Counted from the stretch's first letter, positions 25,270 through 34,663 are shown. The stretch: DNA of 42,990 bases from Rhodobacteraceae bacterium CG17_big_fil_post_rev_8_21_14_2_50_65_11 (GCA_002783145.1 PFEX01000236.1:1-42990); one strand, 5' to 3'. Numbers and translations are program-made. The notes: a model not told the origin generated them from the letters alone.

Positions 25270-27456
25270 ATGGCGTCCACCTTCGAGCATAGCAGCCCCG
25301 CCGTCTGCCCCGCCTGTTCCGTTGCCCCGGCAGCGGAATCGCTTGCCGAGGTGCCAAAGGATGCACGGCTGATGCTGTCATTGCCGGGCATCCATTGCGC
25401 GGCCTGCATCTCGACCGTCGAAAACGCGCTTGCGAAAGCGCCCGGCGTTCATGAAGCACGGGTGAATCTGACGCTGAAACGCGCCTTGGTGGAGGCCGGG
25501 CCGGAGGTGACGGCGGAGGATCTGGTCAAGGTCGTCGAGGCCGTCGGCTACGAGGCGCATGAGCTTGACCCCGGCGTTCTGGCCACCACCGCCGCCGATC
25601 GTGCTGCCAAGGACCTTCTGATGCGGCTGGCCGTTGCCGGGTTCGCAATGATGAACGTCATGCTTCTGTCGGTCGCCGTCTGGTCGGGGGCCGAGGGCGT
25701 GACCCGCGACATGATGCACTGGATTTCGGCGGCCATCGTGCTGCCCGCGATCGTGTTCACCGGCAAGCCCTTCTACATAAACGCGTGGTCGGCGCTGCGC
25801 CACGGGCGGCTCAACATGGATGTGCCGATCACGCTGGCGATCTGGCTGGCCGTGGGCACATCGCTTTACGAAACGATCCATTCCGGCGAGCACGCCTATT
25901 TCGACGCCGCGATTGCGTTGACCTTCTTCCTGCTGGCGGGCCGTTACCTCGATTACCGCACGCGCGCCTCTGCGCGCTCCGCCGCGCAGGAACTGGCCGC
26001 GATGGAGGTGCCCCGCGCCCTGCGACTGACCGGCGACGGCTCGCCCGAAAGCGTTGGCGTGGCCGACCTGGTCGTGGGGGACCGTGTGCTGGTGCGCCCC
26101 GGCGGCAGGGTGCCGGTCGATGGCACGGTGCTGGAGGGCACCTCCGAGATTGACCGCGCGCTGATGACGGGCGAAAGCCTGCCCGCCTTCGCCGGACCGG
26201 GCACAGCAGTCTCTGCGGGGGAGGTCAACCTGACCGGCCCCCTGACCGTGGAGGTAACGGCGGCGGGCGAGGACACTGCCCTGCACCGGATCGCCGACCT
26301 GGTGGCGATCGCGGAATCGGGCCGCAACAACTACACCTCGCTGGCCGACAAGGCGGCGAAGCTCTACGCGCCCGGCGTGCATATCCTTTCCGCGCTCGCC
26401 GCGATCGGCTGGTATCTTCATACCTACGATCTGCGCCTCTCGCTCAATATCGCCGCGGCTGTGCTGATCATCACCTGCCCTTGTGCGCTTGGCCTCGCCG
26501 TGCCGGCGGTGACGACCGCCGCCTCCGGTCGCCTGTTCCGCAAGGGTATGCTGATCAAGGACGGCACCGCGATGGAACGGCTGGCCGAGGTCGATACCGT
26601 CGTTTTCGACAAGACCGGCACCCTGACCATGGGTGCCCCGCATCCCGTGGGGCTGGAGGATCTGGCCGAGGACGCACAGGGCGTCGCCCTGTCGCTGGCC
26701 ACCGTGTCGAGCCACCCGCTGGCCGAGGCCCTAACCGGCGCCTTGCGCGACCTGGGCCGCCTGCCCGCGCCGCTGACCGACCTGCGCGAAGTGCCGGGGT
26801 ATGGCGTTGAAGGCCGGTGGAACGGTCAACCCGTTCGCCTTGGGCGTGCCAGCTGGATGGGGGCCGAGGCGCCTGCGCTGACCGCGACCTTCCTTCAGAT
26901 CGGGGATCAACCGCCGCAAGCGATCCCTTTCACCGACACGATGCGCCCCGGCGCGGCAGAGGCGGTCGCGGGGCTGATGGCAAGCGGGTTGCGCGTGATC
27001 CTGATATCCGGCGACACCAAGGGCGCGGTGGACCGTTTCGCCGCCGAGATCGGCATTGACGAGGTGATGGCCGAGGCGTTGCCCGACCAGAAGGCCGCCC
27101 GCGTGACGGACCTTGCCGGGGAAGGCGCCCATGTTCTGATGATCGGCGACGGGCTGAACGATACGGCGGCCCTGTCGGCGGCGCATGTCTCGATCTCGCC
27201 GGCCTCGGCGCTTGACGCGGCGCGGGTGGCCTCTGACATGGTGTTGCTCGGCAACGATCTGGCGCCGATTGCCGACGCGTTCAAGACTGCCGTGAAGGCG
27301 CGCGCGCGCATCCGCGAAAACTTCACCATCGCCACCGTCTACAACATCGTTGCGGTGCCTTTCGCCATCGCCGGTCTGGCAACGCCGCTGGTCGCGGCCT
27401 TGGCGATGTCGTCGAGTTCCATTACCGTGTCGTTGAACGCGCTGCGGCTGCGTTGA
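25270..27456 (+). CDS. ccoI: Copper-exporting P1B-type ATPase CcoI (FixI)
   Basis: The 728-residue ATPase moves copper across the inner membrane for CuB of cbb3 oxidase. An N-terminal heavy-metal-associated domain has Cys43/Cys46 (GIHCAACIS). Eight membrane helices include the metal-path CPC motif (Cys403-Pro-Cys405, ITCPCALG). The phosphorylated aspartate is Asp447 (DKTGTLT), the HP motif is in SSHPLAEAL, and the hinge is GDGLNDTAALS. An extra CPAC pair (Cys13/Cys16) lies before the metal-binding domain. It is probably induced with ccoG from the FNR promoter. Confidence 0.96.
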   Translation: MASTFEHSSPAVCPACSVAPAAESLAEVPKDARLMLSLPGIHCAACISTVENALAKAPGVHEARVNLTLKRALVEAGPEVTAEDLVKVVEAVGYEAHELDPGVLATTAADRAAKDLLMRLAVAGFAMMNVMLLSVAVWSGAEGVTRDMMHWISAAIVLPAIVFTGKPFYINAWSALRHGRLNMDVPITLAIWLAVGTSLYETIHSGEHAYFDAAIALTFFLLAGRYLDYRTRASARSAAQELAAMEVPRALRLTGDGSPESVGVADLVVGDRVLVRPGGRVPVDGTVLEGTSEIDRALMTGESLPAFAGPGTAVSAGEVNLTGPLTVEVTAAGEDTALHRIADLVAIAESGRNNYTSLADKAAKLYAPGVHILSALAAIGWYLHTYDLRLSLNIAAAVLIITCPCALGLAVPAVTTAASGRLFRKGMLIKDGTAMERLAEVDTVVFDKTGTLTMGAPHPVGLEDLAEDAQGVALSLATVSSHPLAEALTGALRDLGRLPAPLTDLREVPGYGVEGRWNGQPVRLGRASWMGAEAPALTATFLQIGDQPPQAIPFTDTMRPGAAEAVAGLMASGLRVILISGDTKGAVDRFAAEIGIDEVMAEALPDQKAARVTDLAGEGAHVLMIGDGLNDTAALSAAHVSISPASALDAARVASDMVLLGNDLAPIADAFKTAVKARARIRENFTIATVYNIVAVPFAIAGLATPLVAALAMSSSSITVSLNALRLR

Positions 27457-27474
27457 ACCGTCGAAAGGTCCTTC

Positions 27475-27633
27475 ATGGACGTGCTTGTCATTCTCATCCC
27501 CGTTTCCCTGTTTCTCGGGGCAGTGGGGCTTGGGGGGTTTTTCTGGCTTCTCAAGCGTGGCCAGTTCGATGACCCGGAAGGCGATGCCAACCGGATCCTG
27601 AACGGCGATTACGACGACAAGCCCAAACGCTGA
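27475..27633 (+). CDS. ccoS: cbb3 oxidase maturation protein CcoS (FixS)
   Basis: A 52-residue protein with one N-terminal membrane helix (about 3-26, VLVILIPVSLFLGAVGLGGF), followed by WLLKRGQFDDPEGDANRIL, the CcoS signature with the GQFDDxEG core. CcoS is required for cofactor insertion into CcoN. The ATG at 27475 follows AAAGG by several bases, and the gene starts 18 bases after the ccoI stop as last gene of ccoGHIS. Its small size makes it easy to miss. Confidence 0.95.
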   Translation: MDVLVILIPVSLFLGAVGLGGFFWLLKRGQFDDPEGDANRILNGDYDDKPKR

Positions 27634-27677
27634 CGCAGCTTGGAAGCGGCAGGCGCCCGGCGCGTCACCTTTTGGCC

Positions 27678-28421
27678 TTATCGCTTCACGCTGGTGGTGA
27701 CGTAGTTCACGCTCAGGTCCCGGTCCGAGATCCGCCAACGCCAGCTAACGGGATTGAAGACAAAGCCCTTGCGATCCACCGGGTCGAGTCCCGCTTTCGT
27801 GAGAAGGGCGAAAAGCTCTTCCGGCGTGATGAATTTCGCCCAGTCATGCGTGCCCTTGGGAAGCCAGTGCATCACGTATTCCGCGCCGACGATGGCCATC
27901 GCAAAGCTCTTCGGGTTGCGGTTCAGGGTGGAAGCAATCATCAGCCCGCCGGGTTTCAGCAAATGCCGGCAAGCGGTCAGGTAGGCCAGCGGGTCGGCGA
28001 CGTGTTCCACCACTTCCATGTTCAGCACCGCGTCGAACTGTTCCCCGTCGGCGGCCATAGCCTCGGCGGTGGTGTAGCGGTAGTCGATGTCCAGCCCCGA
28101 TTGCTCGGCATGGATCCGGGCGACGGGAATGTTGCGCGCGGCGGCATCTGCGCCCACCACGGTTGCCCCGAGGCGCGCCATGGGTTCTGACAGCAGACCG
28201 CCGCCACAACCGATATCCAGCAGCCGAAGCCCGAAAAACGGTTTCCCGTCACGCAGGTCGCGCCCGAATTCGGCGGCGATCTGGGCGGTGATGTAATCCA
28301 GCCGGACCGGGTTCATCCGGTGCAGCGGGGCGAACTTGCCCTTCGGATTCCACCAATCCGCCGCCATCGCCTCGAATTTTGCGATTTCGGTAACGTCTAC
28401 GGTATTGGCCGTGCTGTTCAT
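27678..28421 (-). CDS. ubiG: Ubiquinone biosynthesis O-methyltransferase UbiG
   Basis: UbiG performs both O-methylations in ubiquinone synthesis using SAM. The 247-residue protein opens with the family segment [33 protein letters not shown], carries the SAM motif [20 protein letters not shown], and has the membrane-contact and core motifs typical of the family ([25 protein letters not shown]). I take the ATG at 28421, two codons into the longest frame, because GAGGG lies 6 bases before it but directly touches the ATG at 28427. It ends 44 bases from the convergent ccoS. Confidence 0.96.
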   Translation of the reverse strand: MNSTANTVDVTEIAKFEAMAADWWNPKGKFAPLHRMNPVRLDYITAQIAAEFGRDLRDGKPFFGLRLLDIGCGGGLLSEPMARLGATVVGADAAARNIPVARIHAEQSGLDIDYRYTTAEAMAADGEQFDAVLNMEVVEHVADPLAYLTACRHLLKPGGLMIASTLNRNPKSFAMAIVGAEYVMHWLPKGTHDWAKFITPEELFALLTKAGLDPVDRKGFVFNPVSWRWRISDRDLSVNYVTTSVKR

Positions 28422-28492
28422 GGACATCCCTCGTCGAAGTTGGCATCGTCTGGGTCTGGCCGACCCGTCTCACAGGGATATATAGAAGAGCA

Positions 28493-29482
28493 ATGGATAA
28501 ATTCCCCGGCCAAAAGCGCGCAGGCTCCTATCTTTACCCGCCGATCGAGCCGTTCGATCAGCGGATGCTGGATGTGGGCGACGGTCATCAGGTCTATGTC
28601 GAGCAATCCGGCAACCCCGACGGCGCACCGGTGGTGGTGTTGCATGGTGGCCCCGGCGGCGGATGCAGCCCGGCGATGCGGCGTTATTTCGACCCCGAGG
28701 CTTTCCGGGTGATCCTGTTCGATCAACGCGGTTGCGGCCGGTCTCGCCCGCACGCGACGACCGATGCGAACACGACATGGCATCTCGTGGCCGATATCGA
28801 GCGGATTCGCGCCGCCCTCGACATCGACCGCTGGGCTGTCTTTGGTGGCAGTTGGGGCGCGACGCTGGCGCTGATCTATGCCGAGACACATCCGGAGGCG
28901 GCAGCCTTCCTCGCGTTGCGCGGCGTTTTCCTGTCCACGCAGCGCGAGCTTGACTGGTTCTACGGCGGCGGCGCCGGGCAGTTCTGGCCGGAACAATGGG
29001 CGCGCTTTATCAGCCTCGTGCCAGAGGATGAGCGCGATAACATGATCGCTGCTTACCACCGGCGGCTCTTTTCCGGCGATGCGATGATCGAGACCCGCTT
29101 CGCGCGGGCCTGGTCGGCATGGGAAAATTCGCTTGCTTCGGTCGAGAGCGACGGCAATCCCGGTGAAGCCCCAGCCGACTACGCGCGCGCCTTTGCGCGG
29201 CTGGAAAACCACTATTTCGTCAACAAGGGCTTCCTTGAGGAAGACGGCCAGATTCTGCGCGACGTGGGCCGGATCAACCATATCCCCGGCGTCATCGTGC
29301 AGGGCCGGTATGACATGATCTGCCCGCCGAAATCGGCGCATGACCTGGCGGCGGGCTGGCGCGCCGGGCGGCTGCACATCGTGCGCACGGCCGGCCATGC
29401 GCTGTCTGAACCGGGGATCAGCGCCGAGCTTGTCCGGGTCATGCAGGCGGTTGGTCGGAACCGGGGGACTTACGGGCTTTAG
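28493..29482 (+). CDS. pip: Proline iminopeptidase
   Basis: This 329-residue alpha/beta-hydrolase of peptidase family S33 releases N-terminal proline. The family start LYPPIEPFDQRMLDVGDGHQVYVEQSGNP is present, with the oxyanion loop HGGPGGG (51-57), FDQRGCGRS, the nucleophile Ser120 in GGSWGATLAL, and the catalytic His near the end in RTAGHALSEPG. No signal peptide, so cytoplasmic. It is divergent from ubiG and ends with TAG, showing that TAG acts as a normal stop here. Confidence 0.94.
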   Translation: MDKFPGQKRAGSYLYPPIEPFDQRMLDVGDGHQVYVEQSGNPDGAPVVVLHGGPGGGCSPAMRRYFDPEAFRVILFDQRGCGRSRPHATTDANTTWHLVADIERIRAALDIDRWAVFGGSWGATLALIYAETHPEAAAFLALRGVFLSTQRELDWFYGGGAGQFWPEQWARFISLVPEDERDNMIAAYHRRLFSGDAMIETRFARAWSAWENSLASVESDGNPGEAPADYARAFARLENHYFVNKGFLEEDGQILRDVGRINHIPGVIVQGRYDMICPPKSAHDLAAGWRAGRLHIVRTAGHALSEPGISAELVRVMQAVGRNRGTYGL

Positions 29483-29573
29483 GGTTTGACACCCGACAAT
29501 GGGCCCCGGTGTGCACCAAGGTCCGCAATGCGCTCCAAACCGCGATCGGGCTTCTTCTGTCAGGCGGCGACCA

Positions 29574-30062
29574 TTACGGCGCGCTGCAGCGCCGTTCGGC
29601 CATGCAGTCGGTGATCTGCTCAAGGTCGTCCCGCGTCGGGGCGCTCATCAGCGTAGTCGGGCAGGGTTCGACCTCCAGATAATAGTCGCGGTTGTCGTCG
29701 ATCCGCAGGAAGGCCAGCACCTCTTGCCCGTCCTCGGGCGGGGTTCCGCACCAGATCGACATGCAGGCCACCGCCACCGTGACCTCCAGTTCCGCCGGGG
29801 TGTGAAAGCCGACGCGGCTGGCGATATCGCCGTAAAAGAGTGCGTCAAAGAAATAGGGCACCGGGGTGTCTCCCTCGGTCTCGACCGGCAGCGGTCGGTC
29901 CGGGCCGTCGCGCAGGAAGGCCCCCCGCACGATGACATGGCGATGCTCCGACGCGGCGGCGTGTCGATACATCGCCGCCGCGTCAGGCGGCGCGCAGCGC
30001 AGCGCGTGGACCGGACTGGCCGCCAACGTGAAGCAAAGCAAGATTGCGACCGCTCTCGGCAT
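29574..30062 (-). CDS. Small secreted protein of unknown function
   Basis: The 162-residue product has a signal peptide (about 1-20, ILLCFTLAASPVHA) and a mature domain with six cysteines (near residues 23, 99, 104, 134, 153, 159) that may form disulfides in the periplasm. I do not recognise the family. It starts 27 bases after the rppH stop on the same strand and could be the last gene of the gpmI-envC-ctpA-rppH operon. Signal peptide and position support a real gene. Confidence 0.7.
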   Translation of the reverse strand: MPRAVAILLCFTLAASPVHALRCAPPDAAAMYRHAAASEHRHVIVRGAFLRDGPDRPLPVETEGDTPVPYFFDALFYGDIASRVGFHTPAELEVTVAVACMSIWCGTPPEDGQEVLAFLRIDDNRDYYLEVEPCPTTLMSAPTRDDLEQITDCMAERRCSAP

Positions 30063-30089
30063 CCATTCCCTCGCTTCGTGGCCGGGCGG

Positions 30090-30572
30090 TCAGATCAGCC
30101 CGAACTCTTCCATCACCTTCTGATAGATCGGGCGTTTGAACTCGACGATCACCGTCAACAGATCCTGTGCCGCCATCCAGCGCCAATCCGAAAACTCTAC
30201 GTCCTTATGGGCAAGGTCGATCACCTCGTCCGACGCGTCCATCCGCATCAGCACCCATTTCTGTTCCTGGCCACGAAACTTGCCGCCCCACCGCGTCGCG
30301 GCGATTTCCGGCGGGAAGTCGTAGGGCAGCCAGTTGGCGGTTTCGCCCAGAACGGTGACATGTTCCGCCTTGATACCGGTTTCCTCGCACAATTCGCGCA
30401 AGGCGGCATCGCGCTGCGTCTCGCCGGCCTCAACGCCCCCCTGCGGCATTTGCCAGGCGGGGCTGTCCATGTCGGCGCGCTGGCCGGCGAAGATCCGCCC
30501 CTCGCCGTTCACCAGAACGACGCCGACGCAGGGCCGGTAGGGGCGGTCATCGGGGTCCACCCCGGCACCCAT
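30090..30572 (-). CDS. rppH: RNA pyrophosphohydrolase RppH
   Basis: The 160-residue Nudix enzyme removes pyrophosphate from 5'-triphosphate mRNA ends, starting 5'-dependent decay. It opens with YRPCVGVVLVNGEGRIFAGQR and has the Nudix box GGVEAGETQRDAALRELCEE. WLPYDFP and the tryptophan-containing strand KWVLMRMDAS fit the RppH branch. The ATG overlaps the ctpA stop (TGATG), so translation is probably coupled to the end of ctpA, which matters because ctpA has a premature stop. Confidence 0.93.
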   Translation of the reverse strand: MGAGVDPDDRPYRPCVGVVLVNGEGRIFAGQRADMDSPAWQMPQGGVEAGETQRDAALRELCEETGIKAEHVTVLGETANWLPYDFPPEIAATRWGGKFRGQEQKWVLMRMDASDEVIDLAHKDVEFSDWRWMAAQDLLTVIVEFKRPIYQKVMEEFGLI

Positions 30573-31891
30573 CAGCGCGGTCTGAGGGCGCGCAGCCCGT
30601 GCAGGATGTCGATGGCATAGGCCAGTTGGTAATCTTGCGCGCGCAACTCCGCCATTGCCTGCGCCTGTTCGCGTTCCTCTTGCAGCAAGCGCAACTGGTC
30701 CTCCGTCAGGGTGGAATTCGACAGCGCGCCGCGCAGGGATGCCTCGGTGCGGGCAGGGCCGAGGGGCTCCTCGACCTCGCCGATGTCGCGCTGTTCGACA
30801 AGAATGTCGGGCGCCACGCCAAGCGCCTGGATCGAGCGGCCCGACGGCGTGTAATAAAGCGAGGTGGTCAACCGCATGGCCCCGTCACCCTGCACCGGCA
30901 TCACCGATTGCACCGATCCCTTGCCGAAGCTGTTGGTGCCGACGACGACCGCTCGGTGGTGATCCTGAAGCGCGCCGGCGACAATTTCCGACGCCGACGC
31001 CGAACCGCCATTGATCAGCACCACCAGCGGCAATCCCTCGATAAGGTCGCCCGGCGTGGCGTTGTAGCGTTCGCCGTCGCCTTCGTTGCGGCCACGGGTG
31101 GACACGATTTCCCCCTGTTCGAGGAACGCGTCGGAGACCCGGATTGCCTACGTCAGCAGCCCGCCGGGATTGTTGCGCAGGTCCAGCACCAAGCCTTCGA
31201 GGTTCTCGATCCCGCCAACCTCATCAATCATCTCCTCGATGCCGTCGCGCAGGTTGGGATAGGTCTGTTCCGAAAAGCTGGCTATGCGCAGGATCGCGGT
31301 GTTGCCTTCCAGCCGGTTGCGCACGGCAGTCAGCTCGATCCGGTCACGCACGATGGCGATGTCGAAGGGCTCGTCCTCGCCCTCGCGCACCACGGTGATC
31401 ACGATTTCCGATCCGATTTCGCCGCGCATCAGGTCAACCGCCTGTTCCAGCGTCAGGCCAAGCAATGACTGGCCATCGACATGGGTGATGAAATCGCCCG
31501 CCTCGACGCCTGCCTCCATCGCCGGTGTGTCATCCATCGGGGTGATGACCTTGACGAAACCCTCTTCCTGCGTAACCTCGATGCCGAGACCGCCGAATTC
31601 GCCACGGGTCTGGGTCTGCATCGCCTCGAAATCGCGCGGCGGCAGGTAGGAACTGTGCGGGTCGAGCGAGGTCAGCATGCCGTTGATCGCGGCCTCGATC
31701 AGCCGGGCCTCGTCGACGTCCTCGACATAGTAGGTCCGGATGCGTTCGAAAACGTCGCCGAAGAGGTCAAGCTGTTCGTAGACCGACGTATTGCGCGCGT
31801 TCTCCTGTGCGATCAGCGGCCCGGCAACCTGCGTAGTCAGCAGAATCCCCGCTGCGGTGCCGCCGAGCGCCGCCATGATGAATCTCTTCAT
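30572..31891 (-). pseudogene. ctpA: C-terminal processing protease CtpA, interrupted by an in-frame TAG
   Basis: Read through, this is a full 439-codon S41 protease: a membrane or signal segment (5-28), the helical N-terminus with TSLDPHSSYLPP, a PDZ domain (about 86-165), and the catalytic core with LVLDLRNNPGGLLT, GGSASASEI (Ser at codon 299) and FGKGSVQ (Lys at codon 324). Codon 248 is TAG (31148-31150), where CAG for Gln would fit the family sequence NPGGLLTQAIRVSDAF. Both sides stay in one frame, so a single base change (plus-strand position 31150) explains it. The truncated 247-residue product ends before the Ser/Lys dyad. A restart at GTG 31105 would give the core without PDZ or export signal. 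Sequencing error, real inactivation and partial readthrough are all possible. Confidence 0.92.
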
Positions 31892-31903
31892 TCGTTCAAA
31901 TCC

Positions 31904-33046
31904 TCACTGATCTTGTGGCATGAACCAGTCGGTCGGGTCCACGGGCTCTCCAGCCTGTCTCAATTCCATATAAAGCGTTTGCGACAGATCTTCACTAGCC
32001 GCTTGTGGGTCTGCGACGATCAATTCTTCGCGGCTGGGGGTCTGACCGGGCATCAGCCCAACCGGATCGCCCGCGGATACGAGGTCACCGGCGCGCACGA
32101 ACATCTCTCCCATGCCGGCGAAAATCAGCAGATGGTCGCCCTGCGGTTCCAACAATGCGACATTGCCGTAGTCCAGGAGCGGCCCGGCATAGCGCACCGT
32201 CGCGTGCCACGGCGCGGTGACGAGCGCCCGCGGCTCGGCGATCAGGACCAGCCCCGGCCGGGTGATCCCTGCGGCATCGGCCTGACCATAGCCGTGTAAC
32301 ACACGGCCCCGAACCGGCAGCGGCAAGGCACCGCGCTGATCGGCGAAATCCGGCAGGCTGTTCATGCCGTCGCCCTGCACGTCGAGCGCCCGGATCGCGG
32401 TCGCGAAGCCGTCCAGCGACTCGGCGCTTTGGGTAAGGCGCATCAGCGCCTCGGTATCGGCGGCGACGCGGGGGGGCAGCGTTCGGCGGTCCGCCATCGC
32501 CTGGCTCAGCGCGACGCGCGCCTCCTGCACGCCGGTCAGCCCGTCGGAAAGCTGCCCCATTGCGCTGTCCTGAAGCGCGCGCAGCAGCGCCAGTTCTTCC
32601 AGCTGGCGACGCAATTCGCGCGCCTCGGCGGCAACGGCGGGGGTCACGTCGGACACGATCATGCCGGCGCGCGCGGTGCCAACCGGGCCTGTCGGGTGGA
32701 TCAGCAACAGCGGCGCGGGCACGGATTGCATGGATTGCAGCACACCCGTCAAACGGCCGAGCCGGCCCTGCTGCGCCTCGAACACGGCGGTGATGGATCG
32801 TTCGCGGATCGCCGCGCGCCGGATCCCTTCGCGCAGCGCGGCAAGCCCTTCCTCATAGGCGCGGATGGTTTCGGTCAGGGCATCGACCCTGTCCTGCGCG
32901 TCGGTGGCCTCGGCCATCGACAGTGTAGCGCGCTCCAGCATCTGGGCGGCGCGCTGCGCCGTGAGCGCCGGGTTCTCCGTCTGGGCCGGGGCCATGGCGG
33001 CGGCAAGGGTGCCAAGAAGGGCCAGAACCAGCGCCAGCCGCCTCAT
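31904..33046 (-). CDS. envC: EnvC-like murein hydrolase activator with degenerate LytM domain
   Basis: The 380-residue secreted protein has a signal peptide (about 1-21, ending AMAPAQ), long coiled-coil helices rich in Ala/Glu/Arg (about 25-245), and a C-terminal LytM/M23 domain starting near PVRGRVLHGYG. The zinc-binding residues of active M23 peptidases are missing: the HxxxD region reads TRPGLVLIAEP, and the HxH region reads DHLLIFAGM. Such degenerate proteins (E. coli EnvC) activate cell-separation amidases rather than cut peptidoglycan. The ATG at 33046 overlaps the gpmI stop by 4 bases. Frame extending upstream to 33241 lies within gpmI and is rejected. Confidence 0.88.
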   Translation of the reverse strand: MRRLALVLALLGTLAAAMAPAQTENPALTAQRAAQMLERATLSMAEATDAQDRVDALTETIRAYEEGLAALREGIRRAAIRERSITAVFEAQQGRLGRLTGVLQSMQSVPAPLLLIHPTGPVGTARAGMIVSDVTPAVAAEARELRRQLEELALLRALQDSAMGQLSDGLTGVQEARVALSQAMADRRTLPPRVAADTEALMRLTQSAESLDGFATAIRALDVQGDGMNSLPDFADQRGALPLPVRGRVLHGYGQADAAGITRPGLVLIAEPRALVTAPWHATVRYAGPLLDYGNVALLEPQGDHLLIFAGMGEMFVRAGDLVSAGDPVGLMPGQTPSREELIVADPQAASEDLSQTLYMELRQAGEPVDPTDWFMPQDQ

Positions 33047-34560
33047 GCAAAGAGGCACTTTCCGGTCATCGCTTCGGGCTGCTCCAGCCCCATCAGCCGC
33101 AGAACCGTGGGCGCCAGATCGGCCAACCGCCCGTCCTGCATCGCCACGCCGTCGGGCCCGCCGAACAGGATCACCGGCACCGGGTTCAGCGTGTGCGCGG
33201 TGTGCGCCCCGCCCGTTTCGGGGTCGATCATCATGTCGCAATTGCCGTGGTCGGCGGTCACGATCATCGCGCCGCCCACCTTTTCCAAAGCCGCCATCGC
33301 GGCGCCAAGCCCGTTGTCCACCGCTTCGCAGGCGGCGACGGCGGCGGGGATCACGCCGGTATGGCCCACCATGTCCGGGTTGGCGAAGTTGACCACGATG
33401 AGGTCATATTGCTTTTCGATCGCGCCGACGAGGTGCGTCGTCACTTCACCCGCCGACATTTCCGGCTGCAAATCGTAGGTCGCCACCTTGGGCGATTGCG
33501 GCATGTAGCGATCCTCGCCTGTCACCGGTTCCTCCTTGCCGCCGTTGAGGAAGAAGGTGACATGCGGGTATTTCTCGGTTTCGGCGATGTGGAACTGGGT
33601 TCGGCCATGGTCGGCGACCCAGTCTGCCAGCGTGTTGGCGATGTCCTGCTTGGGAAAGATCGCGCTGAGGAAGTCGTTGTGATGGGTGGAATATTCCACC
33701 ATCCCGCAGGCGGCGGTCCAGTCGGGGCGCGGCGATGGATCGAACTCCGCGAAGCCGGGATCGACGAGGGCCGCGAGGATTTCGCGCGCTCGGTCGGCGC
33801 GGAAATTGAGGAACAACAGCCCGTCGCCATCCCGTGGCGGGCGGTAACCGTCGATGCGGGTGGCCGCGATGAACTCGTCGTTCTCGCCCCGGTCGTAGGC
33901 CGCGCGGATGGCGGCCTCGGCGCTTGCCGCGCCGTGACCTTTGCCTTCGATAACAAGGTCGTAGGCCTGTTGCACGCGGTCCCACCTGTTGTCGCGGTCC
34001 ATCGCGAAGTAGCGCCCGATCAGCGTGCCGATGCGGGCCCCGTCCGGCAGGGCCGCTTCGAAGGCGGGCACCGTTTCGACAGCGGAGCGGGGGGCGACAT
34101 CGCGCCCGTCGGTGACGGCGTGGATCTGGACGGGGATGCCCGCCCCGGCGAGCACCTTGGCGGCGGTCAGGATATGGCGTTCGTGGCTGTGCACGCCGCC
34201 GGGGCTGGTCAGCCCTGACAGATGCGCGGTGCCGCCGCTTTTCTTCATCTTTTCAATGAAATCCAGCAAGGCGGGGCGGGTGGCGAAACTGCCGTCCTCG
34301 ATCGAAAGGTCGATCTGGCCGAGGTCCATCGCCACCACCCGGCCGGCGCCGATATTGGTGTGTCCAACCTCGGAATTACCCATCTGCCCGGTCGGCAGGC
34401 CGACATCGCGGCCATGGGTGACAAGGGTGGCATGGGGGCAGGTTGCCATGAGCCTGTCGAAATTCGGGGTATCGGCGAGGGACGGCGCGTTGCCGGGGCC
34501 GTCCGGGGCCAGGCCCCAGCCGTCGAGGATGCAAAGCACTACGGGTTTGGGCACGGTCAT
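33043..34560 (-). CDS. gpmI: 2,3-bisphosphoglycerate-independent phosphoglycerate mutase
   Basis: The 505-residue alkaline-phosphatase-fold enzyme interconverts 3- and 2-phosphoglycerate with Mn2+. The start VVLCILDGWG holds the first metal Asp; Ser63 in GQMGNSEVGHTNIGAGR is the phosphorylated nucleophile; ADHGNCD and HTAHTLNPVP near the C-terminus hold further metal ligands. I choose the ATG at 34560 (MTVPKPVV), with AAAGG about 8 bases upstream, over the ATG at 34569, which touches that tract. It is first in the gpmI-envC-ctpA-rppH group, an order common in alphaproteobacteria. Confidence 0.96.
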   Translation of the reverse strand: MTVPKPVVLCILDGWGLAPDGPGNAPSLADTPNFDRLMATCPHATLVTHGRDVGLPTGQMGNSEVGHTNIGAGRVVAMDLGQIDLSIEDGSFATRPALLDFIEKMKKSGGTAHLSGLTSPGGVHSHERHILTAAKVLAGAGIPVQIHAVTDGRDVAPRSAVETVPAFEAALPDGARIGTLIGRYFAMDRDNRWDRVQQAYDLVIEGKGHGAASAEAAIRAAYDRGENDEFIAATRIDGYRPPRDGDGLLFLNFRADRAREILAALVDPGFAEFDPSPRPDWTAACGMVEYSTHHNDFLSAIFPKQDIANTLADWVADHGRTQFHIAETEKYPHVTFFLNGGKEEPVTGEDRYMPQSPKVATYDLQPEMSAGEVTTHLVGAIEKQYDLIVVNFANPDMVGHTGVIPAAVAACEAVDNGLGAAMAALEKVGGAMIVTADHGNCDMMIDPETGGAHTAHTLNPVPVILFGGPDGVAMQDGRLADLAPTVLRLMGLEQPEAMTGKCLFA

Positions 34561-34663
34561 GACAGGCATCCTTTCGAAACGACTATCCGCATTTTAGGGG
34601 TCGGGTCGGGCAAGAGCAACCGGCAGTCCGGCTTTGCCGTGGTCGTGAGCGCGCAAATCCACT

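Noticed and set aside
31148-31150. Recoding of TAG as an amino acid genome-wide
   Set aside because: pip ends in TAG at a normal C-terminus, and no other gene here has an internal TAG.
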